Below are positions 1 to 6,006 of a stretch of DNA of 9,045 nt, piece by piece; position 1 is the stretch's first letter; the number at the start of each line of letters is the position of its first letter. Under the pieces are notes generated by a model. It made no database searches. It saw nothing but the letters and a program-made list of their open reading frames with translations, and was not told where the DNA came from. Made by a program: the position numbers and the translations under genes. Source of the DNA: Deltaproteobacteria bacterium (GTDB taxonomy: Bacteria; Desulfobacterota; Syntrophia; Syntrophales; UBA2210); NCBI GenBank assembly GCA_019314085.1, contig JAFCZZ010000042.1, positions 1 to 9,045 of the forward strand, in the 5' to 3' direction.

Positions 1-95
1 AAAAGATCAGAGATGCGATACAAACCGATAACTACAGGGCCTTCAGAGATGAATTCATGTCCGGACTGCCGGATGCTGGGCCTGAAAACAATTAA
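1..95 (+). CDS. tgt: queuine/preQ1 tRNA-guanine transglycosylase, C-terminal end (partial)
   Basis: An open frame enters the window (first full codon at base 3) and ends at TAA 93-95. The last 30 residues include IRDAIQTDNYRAFRDEFM, which resembles the C-terminal helix of bacterial Tgt, where a conserved 'IR.AI..g.f..f...F' pattern occurs. Tgt exchanges guanine for a queuosine precursor at the wobble position of GUN-anticodon tRNAs. The catalytic part lies outside the window, so the call rests on this short tail plus context: tgt directly upstream of yajC-secD-secF is a widespread bacterial arrangement. yajC starts 24 bases after the stop, suggesting co-transcription. The other two frames have no similar resemblance. 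Confidence 0.72.
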   Translation, partial: KIRDAIQTDNYRAFRDEFMSGLPDAGPENN

Positions 96-119
96 AAAAT
101 TCAAGGAGGAATAGATACA

Positions 120-443
120 ATGACCGGTATAGCATATGCGATGGGAGCAGGCGGAGCGGGTGGAGGAGCCCCCGGAGGGGACATGAACTTTATCATCGTC
201 ATGGTCGCCATCTTCGCAATCTTTTATTTTCTTCTGATACGGCCCCAGCAGAAGAAACAGAAGGAAACAAAGGCAATGCTGAGCAACCTCACCCATGGGG
301 ATATGGTAATCACTGCGGGCGGACTGCATGGAAAGATTACCGCCATTACGGAGCAGGTTGTGACCCTGGAAGTAGCCGACAAGGTGAAGGTAAAGGTTTC
401 AAGGCCCCACATCTCGGCCGTTACGCAGAAGGCAACTGCATAG
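120..443 (+). CDS. yajC: Sec translocase accessory subunit YajC
   Basis: This is a 107-residue single-span membrane protein that associates with SecD-SecF at the SecYEG channel in the inner membrane. Family features seen: one hydrophobic segment at about residues 23-40, followed at once by the hallmark RPQQKKQKE stretch (41-49). A small cytoplasmic domain follows with the typical GDMVITAGGLHGKI pattern (60-73). The N-terminus before the membrane span is rich in glycine and alanine (residues 9-20), which is common in deltaproteobacterial YajC. The ATG at 120 has a strong AGGAGG (104-109) ten bases upstream, so it is preferred over in-frame ATGs at 141 and 183. secD begins 21 bases downstream, consistent with one operon. 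The protein's exact role in export is not settled, and in E. coli it is dispensable. Confidence 0.95.
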   Translation: MTGIAYAMGAGGAGGGAPGGDMNFIIVMVAIFAIFYFLLIRPQQKKQKETKAMLSNLTHGDMVITAGGLHGKITAITEQVVTLEVADKVKVKVSRPHISAVTQKATA

Positions 444-464
444 GGAGCAGCGAAAGGAACTCAC

Positions 465-2063
465 ATGTCTGACAAAAACATTAAGGCACGGGGTATTGTA
501 GCGCTTGTCATCGTTGCAACCGCTCTATTCTTTCTTATGCCCTCCATCACACAGAACCTTCCCTCCATCTGGAAGGACAACACGGACAAGATCCACCTGG
601 GACTCGATCTCCAGGGGGGAATGCACCTGGTTCTGGAGGTAGAGACCGAAAAGGCGATTGAGGGCGCCATGGAACGGATCTCAAACGATCTGAAGGATGT
701 CCTCATGGAAGAGAGGGTCCGGTTCAAACATCTGGAGCGGGAGGGGGGAATCTTCACAACTCTTGAATTAACCGACAGGGAAGAACGTGTAAAATTTGAA
801 AAGACGCTGAAGGACACCTTCCCCAATCTTGATATCAGTTCTTCACAGGTGGTTGATGGGAGAGAAAAGGTCTGGCTGAAGATCAATGATAAACAGGTCG
901 AGACGATAGAAAAATTTGCCGTGGAGCAGAGCCTCGAGACCATTCGGAACAGAGTGGATGAGTTCGGCGTCTCCGAGCCTGAGATAATCCCACAGGGGAA
1001 GGATCGCATACTGATCCAACTGCCTGGAATCAAAGATCCGCAGAGAGCCATCAACCTGATCGGGAAGACAGCCCTCCTGGAATTCAAGCTCCTAGACGAG
1101 GAGCACAGCCTGGATGAGGCACTCGCCGGAAAGGTTCCCGACGGGGACATCGTAGCCTATGGCTATAAGGTTGAAAGTGAAACGGGACGAAGAAGAAAGA
1201 TACCGTATCTGCTCAAGAGAAAGACCCTCATGACAGGCGCAGCCCTGGAGGACGCCAAGGTGAGCATCAGCGACCGGTTCGGTGAGGCGTATGTTTCTCT
1301 GAAATTCGATTCCCAGGGGGCAAAGGATTTTGACCGGATAACGGGGGAGAATGTCAAGAAACGACTGGCAATCGTCCTGGACGGCGTGATCCATTCCGCA
1401 CCCGTCATACAGGAGAGGATCTCCGGTGGCAACGCCCAGATCACCGGGAGCTTCACCATGGACGAGGCACACGATCTGGCCATCGTCCTGAGGGCAGGCG
1501 CACTGCCGGCCCCCGTCAGGATACTGGAACAGAGAACCGTGGGTCCCTCGCTCGGCCAGGATTCCATCGACAAGGGAATGCTCTCTATCGTTGTGGGGAG
1601 CATACTGGTCCTGCTCTTTATGGTGCTGTACTACAATCTGTCCGGGATCGTCGCCGATATCGCGCTCTTCCTGAACATCATACTGATCATGGGGACACTT
1701 GCCGCGTTCAGGGCAACGCTCACCCTTCCCGGGATCGCCGGTATTGTTCTCACCATCGGTATGGCCGTGGACGCAAATGTCCTTATATTCGAGAGAATCC
1801 GGGAAGAGCTGAGACTGGGCAAATCCCCCCGGGCATCAATAGCGGGAGGATACTCGAAGGCCCTGCTCACCATCGTCGACGCAAACGTGACCACGCTTAT
1901 CGCCGCCCTGGTGCTCTTCCAGTTCGGGACGGGACCGGTGAAAGGCTTTGCGGTTACACTCAGCATCGGTATCGTATGCAGTATGTTCACCGCCATGTTT
2001 GTGACGAGAATCATCTACGACTATTTTGTATGGGATAAAGATATCAAGAGAATAAGCATATAA
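465..2063 (+). CDS. secD: protein translocase subunit SecD
   Basis: SecD works with SecF to complete export through SecYEG, pulling substrates on the periplasmic side using the proton gradient. The 532-residue protein has a first membrane span at about 10-27 and then the LGLDLQGG motif (45-52) that opens the periplasmic P1 domain. The large periplasmic region extends to about 365, and the C-terminal half carries five further spans. The transmembrane signature GMAVDANVLIFERIRE (432-447) includes the Asp linked to proton movement in the RND-type fold. The motif FGTGPVKGFAVTLSIGI (487-503) is also present. Length is typical for SecD from species without the extra insertions seen in E. coli (615 aa). 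AAGGA at about 454-458 serves the ATG at 465. secF follows after 36 bases as a separate gene, not as a SecDF fusion. Confidence 0.97.
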   Translation: MSDKNIKARGIVALVIVATALFFLMPSITQNLPSIWKDNTDKIHLGLDLQGGMHLVLEVETEKAIEGAMERISNDLKDVLMEERVRFKHLEREGGIFTTLELTDREERVKFEKTLKDTFPNLDISSSQVVDGREKVWLKINDKQVETIEKFAVEQSLETIRNRVDEFGVSEPEIIPQGKDRILIQLPGIKDPQRAINLIGKTALLEFKLLDEEHSLDEALAGKVPDGDIVAYGYKVESETGRRRKIPYLLKRKTLMTGAALEDAKVSISDRFGEAYVSLKFDSQGAKDFDRITGENVKKRLAIVLDGVIHSAPVIQERISGGNAQITGSFTMDEAHDLAIVLRAGALPAPVRILEQRTVGPSLGQDSIDKGMLSIVVGSILVLLFMVLYYNLSGIVADIALFLNIILIMGTLAAFRATLTLPGIAGIVLTIGMAVDANVLIFERIREELRLGKSPRASIAGGYSKALLTIVDANVTTLIAALVLFQFGTGPVKGFAVTLSIGIVCSMFTAMFVTRIIYDYFVWDKDIKRISI

Positions 2064-2099
2064 CAAAAAAAGCTAATCCTGACTGGAACGGAGACAGTA

Positions 2100-3020
2100 A
2101 TGGAAATTATACGGCCCGGAATAAATATTGACCTTGTGGGAAAGATGAAGATCGCTTTTATAGCCTCATTGATTGCAATAGGCCTCAGCATACTATCCCT
2201 GCTGTTGCATGGTGGACCCAATCTGGGCATAGATTTTGCCGGAGGAACCCTGGTACAGATACAGTTTTCCCAGGAAACAGATGCAGAAACCATACGGGGT
2301 GCTCTCAAGACCGTCGATCTCGGAAACAGTGTCATCCAGCGTTTCGGATACAAGGACAATAAAGAATTCCTGATCAAAACAGAGAAAACCAGCTCCGCAC
2401 TCGAGGGACTCTCAAATAGGATCACTGAGGCATTGAGCACATCGTACGGCAGGGAAGATTTCGAGATACGGAGGGTTGAGGTCGTGGGGCCGAAGGTGGG
2501 CAAAGACCTGAGGCAAAAAGGTCTGTTGGCCATGCTGTACGCGGTGATAGGGATACTGATCTATATTACCTGGAGATTTGAGCTGCGGTATGCCGTCGGG
2601 GCAATTGTGGCACTTGTCCACGATGTTCTCATCACCGTCGGGGTCTTTTCTCTCCTGGGCAAGGAGTTCACCCTCCCCATTATTGCGGCCCTGCTCACGA
2701 TCATAGGCTATTCCCTCAATGACACCATCGTCGTATATGACAGGATGCGGGAAAACATCAAAGGGGCACGGAAACAGCCCTTGAAAGAGGTCGTCAACTC
2801 GAGCATAAATCAGGTGTTGAGCAGGACGGTGCTGACATCGGCCACAACCCTGCTCGTTGTGCTTGCCCTGTTTTTCCTCGGCGGCGCGGTCATCCATGAC
2901 TTTGCCTTCGCCCTCCTGGTAGGAATAGTCGTCGGCACCTATTCCTCCGTATTTGTGGCCAGCCCAACGGTTCTGGTCTGGGAGTCCATCAGTCCTTCAA
3001 AGGAAAAGAGGAAACAATAA
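2100..3020 (+). CDS. secF: protein translocase subunit SecF
   Basis: SecF is the partner of SecD in the proton-driven export complex. The 306-residue length matches the family. Residues 16-37 form the first span and are followed by the diagnostic LGIDFAGGT (42-50). The periplasmic domain ends at VEVVGPKVGKDLR (126-138), and five spans follow. Conserved blocks in the membrane part are ALVHDVLITVGVFSL (171-185), IIGYSLNDTIVVYDRMREN (201-219) and SRTVLTSATTLL (241-252). The Asp in SLNDTIVVYD and the Arg in the following turn are typical of this RND-like fold. The ATG at 2100 is preceded by GGAG (2090-2093) at a good spacing. The next gene starts one base after the TAA, suggesting tight translational linkage. 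Confidence 0.97.
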   Translation: MEIIRPGINIDLVGKMKIAFIASLIAIGLSILSLLLHGGPNLGIDFAGGTLVQIQFSQETDAETIRGALKTVDLGNSVIQRFGYKDNKEFLIKTEKTSSALEGLSNRITEALSTSYGREDFEIRRVEVVGPKVGKDLRQKGLLAMLYAVIGILIYITWRFELRYAVGAIVALVHDVLITVGVFSLLGKEFTLPIIAALLTIIGYSLNDTIVVYDRMRENIKGARKQPLKEVVNSSINQVLSRTVLTSATTLLVVLALFFLGGAVIHDFAFALLVGIVVGTYSSVFVASPTVLVWESISPSKEKRKQ

Positions 3021-3021
3021 T

Positions 3022-3537
3022 TTGCCTCTCCTCGAAGCAGTCGGGTTTACGATATTTGTCGTTGTACTGTTTATCGGGATTTTTTCCATTATATTCGGTT
3101 TCCCGGGAACCTTTCTGATCCTGGGGGATGTTGTCGTCTACTCCCTGATAACCGGATTTGAGAAGATTGGCCTTAAGATAATTATCATACTTGTCTTTAT
3201 TTCACTCCTGGCCGAAGCTGTGGATTTTTTCATGGGGGTCGCCGGCGCCAGGAGTTACGGCTCTTCGAAGACAGGGGTAATGCTGTCTATCATCGGAGGA
3301 ATCATCAGGGCCATCGTGATGGTTCCGATCCTGCTCGGGCTGGGTGCCGTGATCGGCGCCTTTCTCGGGGGCTTCGCCGGGGCCTTCCTGGGAGAATATC
3401 TGGAACAGCGGAAACTTAAACCGGCCCTCAGGGCGGGATACGGCGCTCTGATAGGGAGAATTGCCGGGGTGCTGGTCAAGGGGTCTTTGGCAGTGGTGAT
3501 GATTGTGATAACGATGTCGTCGATCTATTTTTTCTGA
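3022..3537 (+). CDS. DUF456 family membrane protein, TTG start
   Basis: From TTG 3022 this encodes a 171-residue, very hydrophobic protein that resembles the DUF456 family (PF04306). Family-like features are the FGFPGTFLILGD segment (25-36), an E-x-x-D pair in a membrane helix (LLAEAVDFF, 62-70), and repeated small-residue helices rich in Gly and Ala (105-125). About four to five spans are predicted by eye. The function of the family is not known, and position between secF and lepB is only weak evidence for a link to export. I chose TTG because AGAGGAA (3006-3012) lies nine bases upstream and the alignable part of the protein begins there. The in-frame ATG at 2953 would overlap secF by 68 bases and add a non-hydrophobic extension that merely re-reads secF codons. 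The start is therefore one base after the secF stop. Confidence 0.85.
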   Translation: MPLLEAVGFTIFVVVLFIGIFSIIFGFPGTFLILGDVVVYSLITGFEKIGLKIIIILVFISLLAEAVDFFMGVAGARSYGSSKTGVMLSIIGGIIRAIVMVPILLGLGAVIGAFLGGFAGAFLGEYLEQRKLKPALRAGYGALIGRIAGVLVKGSLAVVMIVITMSSIYFF

Positions 3538-3541
3538 ACAC

Positions 3542-3582
3542 CTGCAGAGATCGAACATTTCAAAAAAACAGATCTGGAGCAG
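3542..3582 (+). repeat. imperfect inverted repeat over the lepB ribosome binding site
   Basis: In the 53-base gap before lepB, CTGC (3542-3545) plus AGATC (3548-3552) can pair with GATCT (3571-3575) plus GCAG (3579-3582). A small internal loop (AG opposite GGA) separates the two helices, and the apical loop is 18 bases and A-rich. The right arm contains GGAG (3576-3579), the only plausible Shine-Dalgarno for lepB, so folding could partly mask it. There is no T-run, so it is not an intrinsic terminator. It is only nine paired bases and could be chance. Confidence 0.35.
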
Positions 3583-3590
3583 AAATTATT

Positions 3591-4205
3591 ATGGGGAAGA
3601 GCGGAAAGGGCATAATCAGAGAATACGCGGAGGCGATCATCATAGCGATACTTATAGCCCTCTTTATCCGAACTTTTGTCGTTCAGGCATTCAAAATACC
3701 CTCCGGCTCGATGAAACCTACCCTTCAGATAGGAGACCACCTGCTCGTCAACAAATTTACCTACGGCATCAAGATCCCTTTTATACGGAAAACGCTGGTA
3801 TCCATCGATGATCCGGAGAGGGAAGACATCGTGGTCTTTATATACCCGGTAGACAGGAAAAAGGATTTTATAAAGAGAGTTGTCGGCGTGGCCGGCGACA
3901 CAATCGAAATACGGAACAAAAAAATGTATCTGAATGGCCTCCCCTATGATGACGGCCACGGCGTGTATGTCGACAGCCTGCTTTTCCCGGCCTCGATACA
4001 GCCGCGCGATAATTTCGGACCCGTCACGGTCCCGGCCGGGCATATCTTTGTTATGGGAGACAACAGGGATCAGAGTTACGACAGCAGGTTCTGGGGATTT
4101 GTGGACCTGACAGACGTCCTAGGCAAGGCCTTTATCATATATTGGTCCTGGAATAAGGACAGCAACGATGTCAGGTGGGGCAGGATGGGCCATCTGCTTC
4201 ACTAA
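3591..4205 (+). CDS. lepB: signal peptidase I
   Basis: LepB is the membrane serine protease that removes signal peptides from Sec and Tat substrates. The 204-residue protein has a short cytoplasmic start and one membrane span at about residues 13-31. All S26 family boxes follow. Box B, PSGSMKPTL (37-45), carries the nucleophile Ser40. Box D, KRVVGVAGD (95-103), carries the general base Lys95. Box E is GDNRDQSYDSRFWG (156-169). The Ser/Lys dyad is therefore intact. It is shorter than the 324-residue E. coli enzyme, with one rather than two N-terminal spans, as in many Gram-positive and deltaproteobacterial species. The ATG at 3591 is preceded by GGAG (3576-3579), eleven bases upstream. Its place after yajC-secDF puts processing next to translocation. 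Confidence 0.97.
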   Translation: MGKSGKGIIREYAEAIIIAILIALFIRTFVVQAFKIPSGSMKPTLQIGDHLLVNKFTYGIKIPFIRKTLVSIDDPEREDIVVFIYPVDRKKDFIKRVVGVAGDTIEIRNKKMYLNGLPYDDGHGVYVDSLLFPASIQPRDNFGPVTVPAGHIFVMGDNRDQSYDSRFWGFVDLTDVLGKAFIIYWSWNKDSNDVRWGRMGHLLH

Positions 4206-4211
4206 AACCCC

Positions 4212-4240
4212 TTGACACAAAACACAAACACTGTTAGATA
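4212..4240 (+). promoter_or_regulatory. candidate sigma-70 promoter for the pyr leader
   Basis: A perfect -35 hexamer TTGACA (4212-4217) is followed 17 bases later by TAGATA (4235-4240), a moderate -10 (3 of 6 matches). It begins seven bases after the lepB stop, which is sensible for a new unit. Predicted transcription would start near 4247 and run through the leader peptide and terminator toward pyrR. A perfect TATAAT also lies at 4256-4261, but its best -35 (GTTAGA, 4233-4238) matches only at three positions. Which -10 is used, or whether both are, cannot be settled here. Confidence 0.5.
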
Positions 4241-4285
4241 AACGAATCGAGTGGATATAATAAATTGCAGTGAAAAGGGTTTTCG

Positions 4286-4321
4286 ATGCTTTTGGGTGTC
4301 TTAATAGAAAGCGTGCCATGA
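4286..4321 (+). CDS. candidate 11-residue leader peptide of the pyr operon
   Basis: A short ORF, ATG 4286 to TGA 4319-4321, encodes MLLGVLIESVP. It has a credible Shine-Dalgarno, AAAAGGG (4273-4279), six bases upstream, and lies between the candidate promoter and the terminator. Its stop codon shares its last base with the first base of the terminator stem, so a ribosome finishing it would cover the stem's left arm. The RNA just before and within it has two runs of four U (4280-4283, 4290-4293). This layout resembles the E. coli pyrBI and pyrE leaders, where UTP level sets how closely a ribosome follows RNA polymerase. The peptide has no known homolog that I recognise. Its short length leaves real room for chance. 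Confidence 0.4.
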   Translation: MLLGVLIESVP

Positions 4322-4355
4322 GGCCTTCTCATTTTTGTGGGAAGGCCTTTTTTTT
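4321..4355 (+). terminator. strong intrinsic terminator / probable pyr attenuator
   Basis: The left arm 4321-4332 pairs with the right arm 4337-4348 over 12 positions (ten Watson-Crick and two G-U pairs) around a TTTT loop. The stem core is AGGCCTTC/GAAGGCCT. A run of eight T (4348-4355) follows, the classic Rho-independent form. It lies 116 bases after lepB and 79 bases before pyrR. Two readings are possible and not exclusive: the end of the yajC-lepB transcript, or an attenuator for pyrRBC. The promoter candidate and small ORF upstream, and the lack of a good promoter between 4356 and 4433, favour the attenuator reading. Confidence 0.88.
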
Positions 4356-4402
4356 GAGCAAACCCTGTGGGATTATAGCGTTGGAAGTGAGCAAGACCGT
4401 TT

Positions 4403-4434
4403 TATCTGCCTGACAGCTTAAGGGATAACAGATA
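4403..4434 (+). repeat. inverted repeat enclosing the pyrR Shine-Dalgarno
   Basis: TATCTG (4403-4408) is the exact inverse of CAGATA (4429-4434), and the last base is the A of the pyrR ATG. The 20-base loop holds the likely Shine-Dalgarno AAGGGA (4420-4425). A competing pairing, TTATC (4402-4406) with GATAA (4424-4428), would bury part of it. PyrR represses translation by binding RNA at its own ribosome binding site in mycobacteria, so such a structure is worth noting. However, I do not see the conserved PyrR-binding loop known from Bacillus leaders. A six-base stem may be chance. Confidence 0.35.
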
Positions 4435-4970
4435 TGAAAAAGAAAAATGTGGTTATGGATGCGGAGGGCATTGAACGGTCCCTTACGAGAATAGCCTACG
4501 AAATACTGGAAAAAAACAAGGGAACGGACAACCTTATTATCATCGGCATACGAAGAGGCGGGGTATCCCTGGCGGAGAGGCTCTGCAAGAAGATATCCGC
4601 CATCGAAGGGATCGAGATCATGTCGGGGACACTCGACATAACGCTCTACCGGGACGACGTTCTGACAACAGGCAAAAGACCGGTCATTGAAGGGACATAT
4701 ATCCCCTTCCCCCTTGATCACAAGAGGGTCATCCTGGTAGACGATGTCCTCTTTACCGGGAGGACAATACGGGCCGCCATGGATGCACTTATGGATTTTG
4801 GAAGACCCGAACGGATACAGCTTGCCGTCCTTATCGACAGAGGACACAGGGAGTTCCCGATCAGGGCCGATTTCATAGGCGAGACCCTCCCCTCGTCGCT
4901 GTGGGGAAATATCAGCGTTAATCTCACGGACAACGGGGGTAGCGACACGGTGGTAATCGAAGAGGGTTGA
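4434..4970 (+). CDS. pyrR: PyrR: pyr operon RNA-binding regulator / uracil phosphoribosyltransferase
   Basis: PyrR is a type I phosphoribosyltransferase-fold protein that senses UMP/UTP versus PRPP and binds pyr mRNA; many also convert uracil plus PRPP to UMP. The 178 residues align by eye along the whole of Bacillus PyrR (181 aa). Matching blocks are LTRIAYEILEKNKG (17-30), DITLYRDD (68-75), the PRPP loop VILVDDVLFTGRT (99-111), and QLAVLIDRGHREFPIRADFIGE (129-150) with its conserved His138-Arg139. Two stretches differ from Bacillus. RRGG (40-43) replaces a Lys-Thr-Arg-Gly stretch, and LPSSLWGNISVNL (152-164) is less basic than the usual 'PTS..e.v.V.L'. The start is ATG 4434, with AAGGGA eight bases upstream. 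It heads pyrRBC, an order also known in Pseudomonas. The UPRTase activity of this copy cannot be judged from sequence alone. Confidence 0.95.
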   Translation: MKKKNVVMDAEGIERSLTRIAYEILEKNKGTDNLIIIGIRRGGVSLAERLCKKISAIEGIEIMSGTLDITLYRDDVLTTGKRPVIEGTYIPFPLDHKRVILVDDVLFTGRTIRAAMDALMDFGRPERIQLAVLIDRGHREFPIRADFIGETLPSSLWGNISVNLTDNGGSDTVVIEEG

Positions 4971-4971
4971 C

Positions 4972-5016
4972 AGAGTGTAGAGTGTGCCACGGGTACCATG
5001 TGCCCACGGGTACAAG
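4972..5016 (+). repeat. two adjacent short tandem duplications before pyrB
   Basis: Directly after the pyrR stop, AGAGTGT occurs twice without a gap (4972-4978, 4979-4985). Overlapping its end, a 16-17 base unit is repeated: GTGCCACGGGTAC plus CAT (4984-4999), then GTGCCCACGGGTAC plus AAG (5000-5016). The copies differ by one inserted C and the last three bases. Within this, GGGTAC (4991-4996) can pair with GTGCCC (5000-5005) around a CAT loop. The base use (C/G-rich, repeated) is unlike the coding DNA on either side. Slippage, a remnant of a dispersed repeat, or a regulatory site are all possible. Confidence 0.6.
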
Positions 5017-5038
5017 GGGGACAGGCATCCACAGGGGC

Positions 5039-5060
5039 AGCAGGGTGATGTATCCCTGCT
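5039..5060 (+). repeat. perfect 7-bp hairpin in the pyrR-pyrB gap
   Basis: AGCAGGG (5039-5045) is the exact inverse of CCCTGCT (5054-5060) with an eight-base loop. It ends 22 bases before the pyrB ATG and just upstream of its ribosome binding site. No T-run follows, so it does not look like an intrinsic terminator. It could be an mRNA-stability or processing structure that sets the pyrR:pyrB ratio. The preceding GGGGGACAGGC (5016-5026) resembles a motif I associate with REP-like repeats in deltaproteobacterial genomes. That resemblance is from memory and unverified. Confidence 0.45.
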
Positions 5061-5082
5061 CGGCCGGAGACTGGAAGACACC

Positions 5083-6006
5083 ATGAATCTATCGAAAAAA
5101 GATATGCTGGAGATACGGGATCTTTCACCCGAAGAGATTGATCTCGTACTCAACACAGCTACCTCCTTCAAGGAGATATCGACCAGGACCATCAAGAAGG
5201 TCCCCACTCTCCGAGGGAAAACGGTTGTTACCCTCTTCTTCGAGGCAAGCACCCGGACGAGAACCTCCTTTGAAATCGCGGCAAAGAGACTCAGCGCGGA
5301 CACGATAAATATCTCCGCATCCACAAGCAGCGTGCTGAAGGGTGAGACACTCATCGACACCGCACGCAACCTGGAATCGATGAATCCGGACATTATAGTA
5401 ATCCGCCACAGTGCCGCCGGCGCGGCACACATCCTCGCAGGTCTCTTGAAACAATCCATCATCAACGCGGGAGACGGGGCGCACGAACACCCCACCCAGG
5501 CCCTCCTCGACATGCTCACCATCCGGGAGAAGAAGGGTTCGATAGAGGGACTCAGGATCGCCATCGTCGGCGACATAACCCACAGCAGAGTGGCACGTTC
5601 CAATATTTACGGCCTCACAAAAATGGGCGCGAACGTGGTGGTATGCGGACCGGCAATGATGATACCGAGGGACATAGAGCGGATGGGCGTCGAAGTCTGT
5701 TACACCATGAACGATGCCGTGCGGGATGCGGATGTTGTCATGATGCTCCGCATGCAGCTTGAGAGACAGGAAAAGAACCTCTTTCCCTCTCTTCGCGAAT
5801 ACGCACAGCATTTTTCTCTGAACAGCGGCAACATCGGACTGGCAAAGAACGACGTGATCGTCATGCATCCGGGACCGATAAACAGGGGGGTCGAAATCAC
5901 CCCTGAGATAGCCGACGGGCCGTCTTCCGTTATCCTCGAACAGGTCACCAACGGGGTTGCCGTGAGGATGGCACTTCTCTATCTCTTGTCAGGGGGAACG
6001 AAATGA
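5083..6006 (+). CDS. pyrB: aspartate carbamoyltransferase, catalytic subunit
   Basis: PyrB condenses carbamoyl phosphate with aspartate, the committed step of pyrimidine synthesis. From ATG 5083 it has 307 residues, the usual catalytic-chain length. Active-site elements seen are the carbamoyl phosphate loop STRTRTSFE (56-64), the neighbouring-subunit loop with Lys86 (SSVLKGE, 82-88), HPTQALLDM (136-144), HSRVARSN (167-174) and HPGPINRG (262-269). All key residues appear intact. The open frame extends upstream to an ATG at 4984, but that 33-residue extension reads through the repeat-rich gap and has no family counterpart. GGAAG (5073-5077) sits five bases before the chosen start. No pyrI regulatory-chain gene follows; pyrC overlaps the end by four bases, implying coupled translation. 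Confidence 0.96.
   Translation: MNLSKKDMLEIRDLSPEEIDLVLNTATSFKEISTRTIKKVPTLRGKTVVTLFFEASTRTRTSFEIAAKRLSADTINISASTSSVLKGETLIDTARNLESMNPDIIVIRHSAAGAAHILAGLLKQSIINAGDGAHEHPTQALLDMLTIREKKGSIEGLRIAIVGDITHSRVARSNIYGLTKMGANVVVCGPAMMIPRDIERMGVEVCYTMNDAVRDADVVMMLRMQLERQEKNLFPSLREYAQHFSLNSGNIGLAKNDVIVMHPGPINRGVEITPEIADGPSSVILEQVTNGVAVRMALLYLLSGGTK

Noticed and set aside
461..3000. Several minus-strand open frames of 70-230 codons opposite secD and secF
   Set aside because: They mirror the codon structure of secD/secF, show no membrane or domain pattern of their own, and overlap one another.
4206..4433. A tRNA or known structured ncRNA in the lepB-pyrR gap
   Set aside because: No cloverleaf or T-loop (GTTCRA) is visible, and the region is explained by the promoter, mini-ORF, terminator and pyrR leader.
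4245..4433. A Bacillus-type PyrR-binding anti-antiterminator
   Set aside because: The conserved purine-rich binding loop is not seen. The attenuator idea is kept, but not with this specific element.
4984..5082. N-terminal extension of pyrB to the upstream ATG
   Set aside because: The extra 33 residues read through tandem repeats and a hairpin, and the 307-residue form matches the family length and has its own Shine-Dalgarno.
4329..5603. A 424-codon open frame on the minus strand
   Set aside because: It lies antisense to pyrR and pyrB, which carry full family motifs on the + strand. The minus product has no recognisable domain, and its length reflects codon bias of the opposite strand.
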